Shown here piece by piece: positions 27,000 through 36,559 of a stretch of 64,000 nucleotides of DNA (positions are counted from its first letter, which is position 1; every line of letters starts with the position of its first letter). The notes beneath the pieces were generated by a model. That model worked only from the letters and a program-made list of their open reading frames with translations. It ran no database searches and was not told the DNA's origin. The DNA lies in assembly GCF_000814025.1 (NCBI RefSeq), contig NZ_JWLL01000003.1:765637-829636 (forward strand). Direction: 5' to 3'. The DNA comes from Tateyamaria sp. ANG-S1. GTDB lineage: Bacteria > Pseudomonadota > Alphaproteobacteria > Rhodobacterales > Rhodobacteraceae. The position numbers and the translations under genes are program-made.

Positions 27000-28397
27000 C
27001 TACGCCAACGAGGGTAACCAGAGCACGATCGCCGGGAATGCTACAAGTAGGGCGATGGTGATTGCATCGGCGATGAAGAAAGGAGTGACCCCCTTGAACA
27101 CATCCTGAACGCTCAGATCGTCCCGAACGCCCGCAACGACAAAGCAGTTCAGCCCGATCGGCGGAGTGATCAAACAGAATTCCGCCATCTTGACCACGAG
27201 TATCCCGAACCAGATCGCGCACATGGGCCCCGACATGCCGAATGTGCTGTCCTCGGCACTCACGAACTCGCCCCCGTTCAGGGCCATGACAGCCGGGTAA
27301 ACGACAGGGAGGGTAAGGAGCAGCATCCCGATGGCATCCATGAACATACCAAGGACCGCATAGGCGAGAAGGATACAAATCAGGATCAGCATGGGCGACA
27401 CGGTCAGTGACGTGATCCAGTCACTGAAGGCACCGGGCAGGTCTGCAAAGCCGAGGAAGCGGACATAGATCAGCACCCCCCAGATGATGGTGAAGATCAT
27501 CACCGTCAGCTTGGCCGTTTCGATCAGCGCGTCCTTCAACTCGGACCAGCGCATCCCACGGTAAAGGGCCATGAGGAACACGATAAATGCGCCCACAGCC
27601 CCGCCCTCGGTCGGCGTGCCCCAGGCATCGCCAAAGGGATTGTAGACAAAGAAGATAATGATCACCACGACGGCGACGATGGGAAGCGCAGGTGGCAGGG
27701 CGATCAGTCTTTCGCGCCACGTGAAACCAGACACGGGCGGGCCAACCGTCTTGAAGATAACTGCAATACCGATGATCAGGACGGCATAGATAAACGCAGA
27801 AAACGCACCTGGGATGAACCCTGCCAGCAGCAGCTTACCCACGTCCTGTTCCACGATGATGGCGTAGATCACGAGGATCGCCGACGGCGGGATCAGGGAC
27901 GCGAGCGTGCCACCTGCCGCCACAACGCCCGCTGCGAACTGCTTGTTGTACCCGATCTTGAGCATCTCTGGGATCGCGATGCGGGCAAAAACCGCTGCGG
28001 TGGCGACGGACGCGCCTGACACTGCGGCGAAACCCGCAGTCGAAAACACCGTAGATACGGCTAGACCACCCGGAACCCAGGCAATCCACTTCTTGGCCGC
28101 ATCGAACAGTGCCGTGGTCAATTTGGCGTAGTATGCAAGGTAGCCAATCAGGATGAAGGTCGGAATCAGGCTCAGCGCGTGGGCCGAGACCTTGGAATGC
28201 GGCACCTGTCCGGCGATCTTGACGCTGATCTCAAAAGCTTTCCAAAACCGGTCTGGCGCGTAGTCAAAGCCGTTCCAGCGAAGCCAGACAAGACCAACGA
28301 ACCCCGCCAGACCTGCTGCGAAGGCTACGCGCATGCCCAGAAAAACAAGGCACAGCATCCCGCCCGTGGTCCACAGGCCAATGGTGATCGGATCCAT
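27000..28397 (-). CDS. TRAP transporter large permease (DctM)
   Basis: A 465-aa membrane protein with about 12 helices, the DctM subunit of a sodium-driven TRAP transporter for organic acids. It has typical IPEMLKIGYNKQFAAGVVAAGGTLASLIPPS and LGMFMDAIGMLLLTLPVVYP motifs. The ATG at 28397 overlaps the DctQ stop by one base (TGATG). Following genes on the same strand are the MBL protein (211 nt away) and the hydroxylase. Confidence 0.95.
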   Translation of the reverse strand: MDPITIGLWTTGGMLCLVFLGMRVAFAAGLAGFVGLVWLRWNGFDYAPDRFWKAFEISVKIAGQVPHSKVSAHALSLIPTFILIGYLAYYAKLTTALFDAAKKWIAWVPGGLAVSTVFSTAGFAAVSGASVATAAVFARIAIPEMLKIGYNKQFAAGVVAAGGTLASLIPPSAILVIYAIIVEQDVGKLLLAGFIPGAFSAFIYAVLIIGIAVIFKTVGPPVSGFTWRERLIALPPALPIVAVVVIIIFFVYNPFGDAWGTPTEGGAVGAFIVFLMALYRGMRWSELKDALIETAKLTVMIFTIIWGVLIYVRFLGFADLPGAFSDWITSLTVSPMLILICILLAYAVLGMFMDAIGMLLLTLPVVYPAVMALNGGEFVSAEDSTFGMSGPMCAIWFGILVVKMAEFCLITPPIGLNCFVVAGVRDDLSVQDVFKGVTPFFIADAITIALLVAFPAIVLWLPSLA

Positions 28398-29026
28398 CAG
28401 TCCGCCCCTTCCAACGCTTCAGCTTCGGCTTTGGCTTGCGCGGCCACACTTTGGATCAAAGGCACCGCGACGGGACGTTCGAGGTTCAGCCAAAAGGCCC
28501 GCGCGTAGCCGACTGCTTGTAGAACAAGCCGCGCGCACAGCACCGCAAAAGCGATGGGCACAAGGAGTTTCGAAGGCCAAATTGGCATCGAAATGTCGAT
28601 GGAACTGTCGCGGCTGCACAATGGCCGCGCACAGTCAAAGGACCGGTCGAAATGCGCCCAAGACCCCCAAACCAAGGCAATCATTAGAACAAGGATGAGC
28701 ACGACCATAAGCAACTCAACCAACCACAGCACCCGCCCACGCATCGCGCCAACGATGATATCCATACGAATGTGGCTGCCGTTGCGCTGCACATACGACA
28801 CTCCCATGATCGCGATCAGCGGCATCAACGCTTCGATATAGTCGACATAGCCAAGCAGCGGTTTTTCAAAGAACTCGCGCGCCGACACAGAGTAGGCGGC
28901 AAGAAACATCAATGAAAAGGCGGCGAACCCACTCAAGAGCGCCATGATCTTCTCTACGGGCAACAAGGCCCGGTCCAAGCGGCTCAAAATGCTGGAGTCC
29001 TCCAGCACTGTGGATGCACCTGCCAT
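28397..29026 (-). CDS. TRAP transporter small permease (DctQ)
   Basis: A 209-aa four-helix DctQ subunit. It carries the family features of a cytoplasmic N-terminus, AALSGFAAFSLMFLAAYSVSAREFF-like helix 1 sequence and VQRNGSHIRMDIIV. A somewhat long loop with a Cys pair (DCARPLCSRDSSID) lies between helices 3 and 4. The ATG at 29026 has AGGCAGGG upstream. It makes the membrane complex with DctM. Confidence 0.9.
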   Translation of the reverse strand: MAGASTVLEDSSILSRLDRALLPVEKIMALLSGFAAFSLMFLAAYSVSAREFFEKPLLGYVDYIEALMPLIAIMGVSYVQRNGSHIRMDIIVGAMRGRVLWLVELLMVVLILVLMIALVWGSWAHFDRSFDCARPLCSRDSSIDISMPIWPSKLLVPIAFAVLCARLVLQAVGYARAFWLNLERPVAVPLIQSVAAQAKAEAEALEGAD

Positions 29027-29101
29027 GCCCTGCCTCTCTTGTCGTTTACAGACATGCGGTGCGTCCACAGGCATAGCCCAAAGCCGCACCGCACTCTGAG
29101 A

Positions 29102-30118
29102 TCAGCTGCCGCCCTTGGCGTCAGCCAGCGTGTTTACAACCAGGTCATACAGCTCCTGACCCGGAAGGCCCTGCGATTCCATATCGGCAATCCAAGCATC
29201 ACGCGCAGGCTCTGCTGCCTTGGCGCGGAACTCTTCGATCACCTCTGGTGCAATCTCGACCTTCTGAACACCCTTTTCCTCCAGCACGCTGTCCCAGCGC
29301 TCCAGCAGTTCGGCGTAGTTGGCAAGGTAGTGATCAATCGCCTCGGACACCGAACTGTCGAGCGCCGCTTTGTGCGCGTCCGACAGGCTGTCATAGGCGT
29401 CGATGTTGACGACCACCGGGCAGTTCACGGTGCCGGGGTTCAGGTTGGCCGTCCACCAATCCGCCTGGTTGATCGTGCCGAAGGACAGGTGCGCGTGCTG
29501 AGCGAATGCAACCGTATCGACCACACCAGACTCCATTGCCTGATAGGCCTCAGTTGCTGTGACCGATGTCGGCACACCGCCAACACTTTCGAAGGCTTTG
29601 CCCAGCCCACCGGTCGCACGCACCCGCATGCCATTGAAATCGGCGAGGGTTGTCTTGGGATCACCCGTACCCACCAGATTATACTGTGGCATGGGCGACG
29701 TCATCAGCAGCTTGGCGTTCCACTGCTCCATCTCTTCCACGGCAGCAGGATGCTGGTAAACAGCCGAGGCGACAGCCACTTCCTGCTCCAGGTTCTCAAC
29801 ACCCAGGAACGGCAGTTCCAGAACAGTGATCACGCGGTTCTTGTCGCGGTGATAGCCCGCGCAGAACTGCGCCATCTCAAACGCGCCGATCGAAATACCG
29901 TCAAGGTTTTCACGGTTCTTCGACAGACCGCCATAGCTGATGTTCATGGTGAACTCGCCACCCGTCTTTTCAGACACCAGCTCGGCCAGCTTCTCAATAT
30001 GCTCGGTAAAGGCGCGGCGCTTGCCCCATACGGATACATTCCACTCGGTCGCGGCGGCTTCGAGTGCGAATGTGCAGGAAATGGCGGCGGCAATACCGCC
30101 GACTGCGATTTTGTTCAT
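29102..30118 (-). CDS. TRAP transporter solute-binding protein (DctP)
   Basis: A 338-aa periplasmic DctP with signal sequence (NKIAVGGIAAAISCTFALEAAAT, cleavage near residue 24). The substrate-binding Arg is expected in FNGMRVRATGGLGKAFES near 173, as in the family. It is the first gene of the operon, divergent from acs across 286 nt. The ligand is probably a carboxylate; it may be an aromatic acid given the downstream hydroxylase (inference). Confidence 0.93.
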   Translation of the reverse strand: MNKIAVGGIAAAISCTFALEAAATEWNVSVWGKRRAFTEHIEKLAELVSEKTGGEFTMNISYGGLSKNRENLDGISIGAFEMAQFCAGYHRDKNRVITVLELPFLGVENLEQEVAVASAVYQHPAAVEEMEQWNAKLLMTSPMPQYNLVGTGDPKTTLADFNGMRVRATGGLGKAFESVGGVPTSVTATEAYQAMESGVVDTVAFAQHAHLSFGTINQADWWTANLNPGTVNCPVVVNIDAYDSLSDAHKAALDSSVSEAIDHYLANYAELLERWDSVLEEKGVQKVEIAPEVIEEFRAKAAEPARDAWIADMESQGLPGQELYDLVVNTLADAKGGS

Positions 30119-30404
30119 GATATCTCTCCCTTGATGCGGGGCGTGTCGGCCCGCTTGGTAAAGAGGCTAGCGTGGCGATGCGACGCTGCCAAGAGGGGTG
30201 CGGATGAAGGGCTCATCTTGAGCGCGGACCCGTCTTGTCCGATCGTTTTTGCGGATGATGCCTATACAACCATCGTCGCATTTATTTCCTTCTGCGACAC
30301 GTTGCGTATTATCACCGTAAGAGAGGGAGGAGGCTCGCCAGCTTTTTGGCGGGATACGCCGTGTGTGCGCCTCCGATCATAGGGATACACGACCGGGAGG
30401 AACC

Positions 30405-32357
30405 ATGTCGGACACCAAAGCCCACGCGCCAAACGCAGAACTGGCCGCCAACGCCCATGTAGATGCTGCAAAATACGAAGAGATGTATGCGGCCTCCATC
30501 GTCGACGCGGCGGCCTTTTGGGACAACCACGGCAAGCGCGTCGATTGGATGAAACCCTACAGTCAGGTCAAAGACGTCTCTTACGAATTCGGGAATGTGT
30601 CGATCAACTGGTACAGCGACGGCACCCTGAACGTCTCGGCCAACTGCATCGACCGGCATCTGGCCACACGCGGGGATCAGACAGCCATCATCTGGGAACC
30701 AGACAGCCCGGAGGATGAGGCCAAGCACATCACCTATCGTGAATTGCACGCCGAAACGTGCAAGATGGCCAATGTGCTCAAGGGGCTTGGCGTGGGCAAG
30801 GGTGACCGGGTTGTCATCTACCTGCCCATGATCCCGGAAGCGGCCTATGCCATGCTGGCCTGTGCGCGGATTGGGGCCATCCACTCCATCGTGTTTGCAG
30901 GCTTCTCGCCCGATGCGCTGGCTGCGCGTGTGTCCGGTTGCGATGCAAAGGTCGTGATCACCGCCGATGGAGCACCGCGCGGCGGCCGCGTGACAAACCT
31001 TAAGGACAACGTGAACCAGGCTCTGATCAATGTGATCGACGACACCAAGTGCCTGGTCGTCAAGCGCACCGGCCAGCAGATCGCCTGGCGCAACGGGCTG
31101 GACCACTGGCTGCATGAGGAAGCCGCAAAGGTTGATGCCGATTGTCCGGCTGAGGAGATGGGGGCTGAAGATCCGCTGTTCATCCTCTATACCTCAGGTT
31201 CCACGGGTCAGCCCAAAGGCGTGGTGCATACGACTGGCGGATACCTGGTCTATGCCTTACTCACCCACGAGATCACGTTCGACTACAAGGACGGCGACAT
31301 CTATTGGTGCACCGCTGACGTAGGATGGGTCACGGGGCACAGCTACATTGTGTATGGCCCACTCGCGAACGGCGCCACGACGCTGATGTTCGAAGGGGTG
31401 CCGACATATCCAGACGCCTCTCGCTTCTGGCAGGTCTGTGAAAAGCACAAGGTCGCACAGTTCTATACCGCTCCGACGGCCATCCGTGCGCTGATGGGGC
31501 AAGGCAATGACTATGTGACCAGGTGCGATCTGAGCAGCATCAAGGTGCTGGGCACAGTCGGTGAACCGATCAACCCCGAGGCTTGGAACTGGTACAACGA
31601 GGTTGTCGGTGGCGGGCGCTGCCCGATTGTTGACACCTGGTGGCAAACGGAAACCGGCGGTCACTTGATGACCCCCCTGCCCGGCGCGCATGCGACAAAA
31701 CCGGGGGCGGCGATGAAGCCATTCTTTGGCATCCAACCCCTTGTCCTCGACCCAACAAGCGGCGATGTCATCGAGGGCAACGGGGTCGAAGGAGTGTTGG
31801 TCATCGCTGACAGCTGGCCCGGACAGATGCGAACTGTCTGGGGCGATCACGAGCGGTTCGAGAAAACCTATTTCTCGGACTACAAAGGCTACTACTTCAC
31901 CGGAGACGGCTGCCGCCGGGACGAGGACGGTGATTATTGGATCACCGGCCGCGTCGATGATGTAATCAACGTGTCCGGTCACCGCATGGGCACGGCCGAG
32001 GTTGAAAGCGCACTGGTTGCCCATTCCAAGGTGGCCGAGGCCGCAGTGGTCGGCTACCCGCACGACATCAAGGGGCAAGGGATTTACTGCTATGTCACCC
32101 TGATGAACGGCCAGGAACCAAGCGAAGATCTGCGCAAAGAGTTGCGAACCTGGGTGCGTAGTGAAATCGGGCCCATCGCCTCACCCGACCTGATCCAGTG
32201 GGCCCCCGGCCTGCCCAAGACACGGTCAGGCAAGATCATGCGCCGCATCCTGCGCAAGATTGCCGAGGATGATTTTGGCGCGTTGGGGGATACGTCCACT
32301 CTGGCCGATCCATCAGTCGTCGATGACCTGATCGAAAATCGGATGAACAAGGCATAA
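30405..32357 (+). CDS. acs: Acetyl-CoA synthetase
   Basis: A 650-aa AMP-forming acetate:CoA ligase: acetate + ATP + CoA gives acetyl-CoA. Visible are the P-loop [11 protein letters not shown] near residue 265, the WWQTETGGH segment, [20 protein letters not shown] near 525, and [12 protein letters not shown] at about 605-616, whose Lys is the acetylation-controlled catalytic residue. The ATG at 30405 has GGGAGGAA upstream. Divergent from the TRAP operon. Length and motifs are normal. Confidence 0.96.
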   Translation: MSDTKAHAPNAELAANAHVDAAKYEEMYAASIVDAAAFWDNHGKRVDWMKPYSQVKDVSYEFGNVSINWYSDGTLNVSANCIDRHLATRGDQTAIIWEPDSPEDEAKHITYRELHAETCKMANVLKGLGVGKGDRVVIYLPMIPEAAYAMLACARIGAIHSIVFAGFSPDALAARVSGCDAKVVITADGAPRGGRVTNLKDNVNQALINVIDDTKCLVVKRTGQQIAWRNGLDHWLHEEAAKVDADCPAEEMGAEDPLFILYTSGSTGQPKGVVHTTGGYLVYALLTHEITFDYKDGDIYWCTADVGWVTGHSYIVYGPLANGATTLMFEGVPTYPDASRFWQVCEKHKVAQFYTAPTAIRALMGQGNDYVTRCDLSSIKVLGTVGEPINPEAWNWYNEVVGGGRCPIVDTWWQTETGGHLMTPLPGAHATKPGAAMKPFFGIQPLVLDPTSGDVIEGNGVEGVLVIADSWPGQMRTVWGDHERFEKTYFSDYKGYYFTGDGCRRDEDGDYWITGRVDDVINVSGHRMGTAEVESALVAHSKVAEAAVVGYPHDIKGQGIYCYVTLMNGQEPSEDLRKELRTWVRSEIGPIASPDLIQWAPGLPKTRSGKIMRRILRKIAEDDFGALGDTSTLADPSVVDDLIENRMNKA

Positions 32358-32361
32358 CAAC

Positions 32362-32378
32362 GGGGCCAGAAAGGCCCC
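32362..32378 (+). terminator. Hairpin after acs
   Basis: GGGGCC-AGAAA-GGCCCC begins 5 nt after the acs stop. It has no T-tract, so it is a weak terminator or a 3'-end hairpin. Confidence 0.4.
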
Positions 32379-32567
32379 CGCCCATGCCGCGTGGAAAGGT
32401 CACATCATCCATAGATGTGGTACAGAATGGTATTGCCCACACCCACGACCCGGTTCAAATCGGTCAGGACCCCAAGCCTGATGGCTTACAACATCAACTG
32501 GTCCGCACCGGCGCGTCGAACGTGCGGATCAGTTGGCGCACCTGCTTAAATTCGATAAAATCTTCCG

Positions 32568-32588
32568 TGTCTTGAACATTTCAAGACA
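32568..32588. promoter_or_regulatory. Perfect 21-bp palindrome upstream of the AraC-type regulator
   Basis: TGTCTTGAA-CAT-TTCAAGACA is a perfect 9+3+9 palindrome 105-125 nt before the regulator start. The rest of the 335-nt gap between acs and the regulator (32358-32692) has no gene that I can support. It is a probable operator for a dimeric regulator. Confidence 0.6.
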
Positions 32589-32670
32589 ACAGCAAATGAC
32601 TCTTAGCGCTGCCACATACATATTGCGCCAATCAAATTGCAGATCGCGCCACAGCTCTGGCATTGATTGC

Positions 32671-32692
32671 GCATACACGGCACAGTGTATGC
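32671..32692. promoter_or_regulatory. Inverted repeat abutting the regulator start codon
   Basis: GCATACAC-N6-GTGTATGC (perfect 8-bp arms) ends on the base before the ATG at 32693, where a ribosome site should be. It could be a DNA operator or an mRNA hairpin that limits translation. Confidence 0.5.
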
Positions 32693-33700
32693 ATGACGGC
32701 AGCGCAGGACACCTACTACAAAATCTCGAGAACGACCGAACAGTTGTGTGGCCTGCTTCATGTTGACCCCACAGCAGTGATGCGGCGGATGCGCTTTCCA
32801 GCGGACTTTCTGCAGAATGAAGGACGCGGGGTGAATGCAGCGGACTATTTCGCAGGTTGGAACGCAATTCTGGCCGAGGCGAACCGCGATGACACGCCGC
32901 TTTTTCTTGGCCGCGCCTATGCCCGTGGGCCATTCAATCCAGCATTTTTTGCGTTTACCTGCAGCCCTTCTGTAGCTGTTGGGCTAGAGCGGCTGTCGCT
33001 GTTCAAACCATTGACGGGACCGCTGTACCTCGGCCTCAGACGAACATCGACGCAAGCTCTTGAAGTCAGGAAGTCTTCGAACCAACCAAACCTGCCGCTG
33101 CCCTCAACATTTGGCGCGACGGAGCTGGTGTTTCTGACGGAAGCCATCCGTGGGTGTACGGGCCATCACGTTACACCACTTGAAGCGCAATTGCCCGAGC
33201 GCTTGCCATGCCACAACGCGCTCGAAGACTTCCTTGGCGTGGAGGTTGCTATTGGCGGTCCAAACCGTTTGACGCTTGCCCAGGAAGATGCAGATCGCAA
33301 GCTTCTGTCCGCAGACCCCGCACAATGGGCGCAGCTGGAGCCGAATTTCAAACGTCAGATGCGACTGCAAACCGAAGAACTCGCCGTTTCCGCCAGACTG
33401 CGCGCAACCTTGGCCGAGATGCTGCCTGCGGGGGAGGCGACGATCGAAGCGGCCGCAAAACGGATGCGCCTCAGCACACGCAGCATGCAGCGCCACCTGA
33501 GAGATGAGGGAACGCGGTTTCAGCAGGTACTCGACAGCACGCGAGCCGATCTGGCGCGTGAATACCTGACCTCGACCGACCTGAACGTGGCGGAGATCAG
33601 TTACCTGCTGGCGTACCGCGATCCAAACTCGTTTTACCGCGCTTTCAGCGCCTGGACTGGACAAACCCCACAAGCCATGCGCGACAACTCAAACAACTAG
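32693..33700 (+). CDS. AraC-family regulator (N-terminal arabinose-binding-like domain)
   Basis: A 335-aa regulator of the OruR/ArgR-like AraC subgroup. The long N-terminal ligand domain is followed by a C-terminal double helix-turn-helix (EAAAKRMRLSTRSMQRHLRD and VAEISYLLAYRDPNSFYRAFSAWTGQTPQAMR). The ATG at 32693 has no visible Shine-Dalgarno and directly follows an inverted repeat, so the start is uncertain. It is convergent with and overlaps by 4 nt the end of the flavin monooxygenase on the other strand. Target genes are unknown. Confidence 0.85.
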   Translation: MTAAQDTYYKISRTTEQLCGLLHVDPTAVMRRMRFPADFLQNEGRGVNAADYFAGWNAILAEANRDDTPLFLGRAYARGPFNPAFFAFTCSPSVAVGLERLSLFKPLTGPLYLGLRRTSTQALEVRKSSNQPNLPLPSTFGATELVFLTEAIRGCTGHHVTPLEAQLPERLPCHNALEDFLGVEVAIGGPNRLTLAQEDADRKLLSADPAQWAQLEPNFKRQMRLQTEELAVSARLRATLAEMLPAGEATIEAAAKRMRLSTRSMQRHLRDEGTRFQQVLDSTRADLAREYLTSTDLNVAEISYLLAYRDPNSFYRAFSAWTGQTPQAMRDNSNN

Positions 33701-34872
33701 GTCTGCGCCGTGACATCATGGCGATAGACCCAGTCCTGCCGCGCATGGATCATGCCGGGGGCCAAGCGTGCGCCCAGTGCCATTGGTCCGTAGAATCCGA
33801 TGCGCCCCAAAGTGGACGCCTTGTGAAACATCCGCGCATTTGCTGCTGACCCGGCCTGTATCCGCGCTGTGCGGTCGATGCGTTGGTCAAAATACTGCCC
33901 GAGTGCGCGCTCTGTATCAGCGGCTCCATCCAGAACCGCCGCAAGCGTCCATGCGTCTTCCAATGCCTGCACGGCTCCTTGCGCCATCGACGGCAGCATC
34001 GGATGTGCGGCATCACCCAAGAGCGTAACGCACCCGTCATGCCAGAGCGGCAACGGGGCCCTGTCGAAAAGGGCCCAGCGGTTCAGTATCGGCGCGCGTT
34101 CTATCACCCCAACGATCACCGGATCCCAACCTGCGAAAGCCGCTAGGGCGTCGTTGCGGTCACCCTCAATACGCCAACCTTCCGGGGCCGGTTCATCCTG
34201 TTCAACCATGCCAACAAAGTTGGCCATTGTGCCCGCGCGCAGCCAGGTCGTCACTGCGTGGCGCTTGTTGCCTGCCCAGACGCAGGCGGTTGGGGGCGGC
34301 GGGGTGGCCAGGTCAGTCAGTGGCACCACCGCCCGCCATGCGACATTGCCAGTATAGCGTGGCGATTGCGGGCCAAGAATCTGGCGGCGAATGACAGAAT
34401 GCAAACCATCCGCACCAACAATCAAATCAGCGGATTGCGTGTCGCCATTTTCAAAACGCACGTCACCCGACCGGGTGTAGCCCGAGACCGGGCAACCCGT
34501 CTGCACCGCGTCAGGCGCAAGCTCCGCCAGGCGGACTGCCAGGGCATCAACCAGATCAGCGCGATGCACGTGAAAATAGGGTGCACCCCACCTCTGCCGC
34601 GCGTAGCCCTTCATCCGCAAGCGAAACACCTGTCGGCCCGAGACCCCCAGGCGCATCTCGATCGCTTCAGGTTCGAACACCGCAGAGGACAGATGCTCAG
34701 CCACGCCCAGCGCTTCAATGACCCGCCAGCCATTGGGCGAGATCTGAAGCCCGGCCCCAACCTCTGTCAGAGCAGCGGCCTGTTCAAACACCCGAACAGT
34801 CCAGCCACGCAGGCGCAGGGCAATTGCCGCCGACAGACCACCGATACCGCCCCCTACGATGATTGCGTTCAT
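33697..34872 (-). CDS. FAD-dependent monooxygenase (salicylate/6-hydroxynicotinate hydroxylase type)
   Basis: A 391-aa group A flavin hydroxylase: NAIIVGGGIGGLSAAIALRL at the N-terminus, LIVGADGLHSVIRR (DG motif) near 150, and VTLLGDAAHPMLPSMAQGA (GD motif) near 280. The substrate is probably a small hydroxy-aromatic or heteroaromatic acid. Its ATG overlaps the CoA-transferase stop (ATGA). It is the last gene of the long dipeptidase/ABC operon. Confidence 0.88.
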   Translation of the reverse strand: MNAIIVGGGIGGLSAAIALRLRGWTVRVFEQAAALTEVGAGLQISPNGWRVIEALGVAEHLSSAVFEPEAIEMRLGVSGRQVFRLRMKGYARQRWGAPYFHVHRADLVDALAVRLAELAPDAVQTGCPVSGYTRSGDVRFENGDTQSADLIVGADGLHSVIRRQILGPQSPRYTGNVAWRAVVPLTDLATPPPPTACVWAGNKRHAVTTWLRAGTMANFVGMVEQDEPAPEGWRIEGDRNDALAAFAGWDPVIVGVIERAPILNRWALFDRAPLPLWHDGCVTLLGDAAHPMLPSMAQGAVQALEDAWTLAAVLDGAADTERALGQYFDQRIDRTARIQAGSAANARMFHKASTLGRIGFYGPMALGARLAPGMIHARQDWVYRHDVTAQT

Positions 34873-35987
34873 GTCAGATGCCCTTCGCGCTGCAAGTCAT
34901 CTATGCGTGCAGCGTCGTATCCAAGTTCGGACAGTATCGCATGACCATCCGCGCCGGGCGCACCGGGTTCTGCAGGCACGCGCGGAACCGATCTGCTGAA
35001 ACGCGGGGCGGGTGCGGCCTGCACAACGCCGTCCACGGCGACATACGTGCTGCGGGCCGCGAGATGCGGATCACGCGCGGCCTCGGTCATCGACAGAACA
35101 GGCGCAACACAGGCATCCGTACCCGCAAAGATGCCAACCCACGCATCCCTTGGGCGGCTGGCAAACAGTTCCGCAAACACTTTGGTCAATGCGCCCCACT
35201 GCGTACGATCATTCTGATCGGGCAGAGAGGCAGCATCCAAGTCTAACCCCTTGAGCAAGGCGGCATAGAATTGCGGCTCAAGCGCTGCCACCGCAATATC
35301 GCGCCCGTCCGCGCATCTATAGCACCGGTAGAACGGTGCCCCGCCATCGAGCCAGTTTGTGCCGGGTCGGTCGGACCAAAAGCCATTGGCCATGAAACCG
35401 TGCAACAACCCCATCATGGCCGGAACACCATCGATCATTGCCGCATCGACAACCTGTCCCTTGCCCGTGCGCCCACGCGCGATCACCGCAGACAGAATGC
35501 CAAAGACAAGGAACATGCTTCCCCCACCGTAATCCGCGACCAGGTTCAACGGCGGCTTTGGCGGGGCGTCAGCCGTGCCCATCAGGCTCAAGACACCGGT
35601 TTGCGCGAGATAGGTCAGATCATGACCCGCCGTCTGTGCAAGCGGCCCATCTTGACCCCAGCCAGTCATCCGACCGTAGATCAGCTTGTCGGGTAGGTCA
35701 TCTGGGCCAAGCCCCAACCGCTCCATCACCCCAGGGCGGAAGCCTTCGATCAGGATATCGGCCCGCGCAATCAGATCGCGTGCGACTGCAATACCTGCCG
35801 CAGACTTGAGGTTCAGGGCGATGGAGCGTTTGCCACGTCGGTTGATGTCCGACGAATCCTGCCGAGCGGACGCGCGGTCAATGACGATGACCTCTGCGCC
35901 CATGTCCGCCAGCAATTGCCCAGCAAGCGGTGCGGGACCAAGGCCAGCGATTTCGACCACGTTCAAACCATCAAGCGGCCCTGGCAT
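34869..35987 (-). CDS. CaiB/BaiF (class III) CoA-transferase family protein
   Basis: A 372-aa class III CoA-transferase / alpha-methylacyl-CoA racemase-like protein. The N-terminal GLNVVEIAGLGPAPLAGQLL and the catalytic Asp region LVADYGGGSMFLVFGILSAV match the racemase-type branch. It either moves CoA between acids or epimerises a 2-methylacyl-CoA. Start at 35987; 4-nt overlap with the downstream monooxygenase. The substrate is unknown; context suggests activation of an acid from peptide or amide breakdown. Confidence 0.88.
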   Translation of the reverse strand: MPGPLDGLNVVEIAGLGPAPLAGQLLADMGAEVIVIDRASARQDSSDINRRGKRSIALNLKSAAGIAVARDLIARADILIEGFRPGVMERLGLGPDDLPDKLIYGRMTGWGQDGPLAQTAGHDLTYLAQTGVLSLMGTADAPPKPPLNLVADYGGGSMFLVFGILSAVIARGRTGKGQVVDAAMIDGVPAMMGLLHGFMANGFWSDRPGTNWLDGGAPFYRCYRCADGRDIAVAALEPQFYAALLKGLDLDAASLPDQNDRTQWGALTKVFAELFASRPRDAWVGIFAGTDACVAPVLSMTEAARDPHLAARSTYVAVDGVVQAAPAPRFSRSVPRVPAEPGAPGADGHAILSELGYDAARIDDLQREGHLT

Positions 35988-36112
35988 TGTGCCCACCCTC
36001 GCGCTGCCGATATGCGTTTTTCATAAGGGCACATCATCACGCTTGTACGCAAATCACCAGAGGCGCGACTGCCGCATCTTCCAGCCCGGAGGCGTGCGCT
36101 GAACCGATGTGA

Positions 36113-36559
36113 TCACGGGGCCAAAGCCTGTAAGACAGCAATCAGCTCTTTGTGCCGGTGGCGGATCGCGGACTGACAGATCCGCACGCGGTCAGGCGAA
36201 AAATAGTGTTCTTCATCCAGCACATTCACAGTCCCGATCACCTGTTCGTCGTTCAGGATCGGCATATTCAATGCGGATTTGCAACCAAGGCTTTCGATCA
36301 GTGCATGATCGGCAAAGTAGATCGCAAACTCTGCAACCGTGTTCGCCACAAAGGTTTCACCTCGATCAATCACCATCTGGGTCCAGGCCCCTTGCGCCAT
36401 CGGCTTCGTGCCTGAGACCGGATAGGCCTCAGGGTCCGATGAATAGACACGGCGGGCCAGTCCCGCCTGTCGGTCAAGGACGGTTATGGTGAACAGGCGC
36501 CCCCCGACGTCCTCATGCAGGTCAGCAAAGAACACGGCGGGGGACGACACCTCGCTCAT
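36113..36559 (-). CDS. GAF-domain protein
   Basis: A 148-aa protein consisting almost only of one GAF domain (ARRVYSSDPEAYPVSGTKPM, TVAEFAIYFADHALIESLGC, ALNMPILNDEQVIGTVNVLDEEHYF). There is no output domain, so it might sense a small molecule and act through a partner. The ATG overlaps the stop of the preceding binding-protein gene. A stand-alone GAF in a peptide-uptake operon is unusual. Confidence 0.85.
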   Translation of the reverse strand: MSEVSSPAVFFADLHEDVGGRLFTITVLDRQAGLARRVYSSDPEAYPVSGTKPMAQGAWTQMVIDRGETFVANTVAEFAIYFADHALIESLGCKSALNMPILNDEQVIGTVNVLDEEHYFSPDRVRICQSAIRHRHKELIAVLQALAP

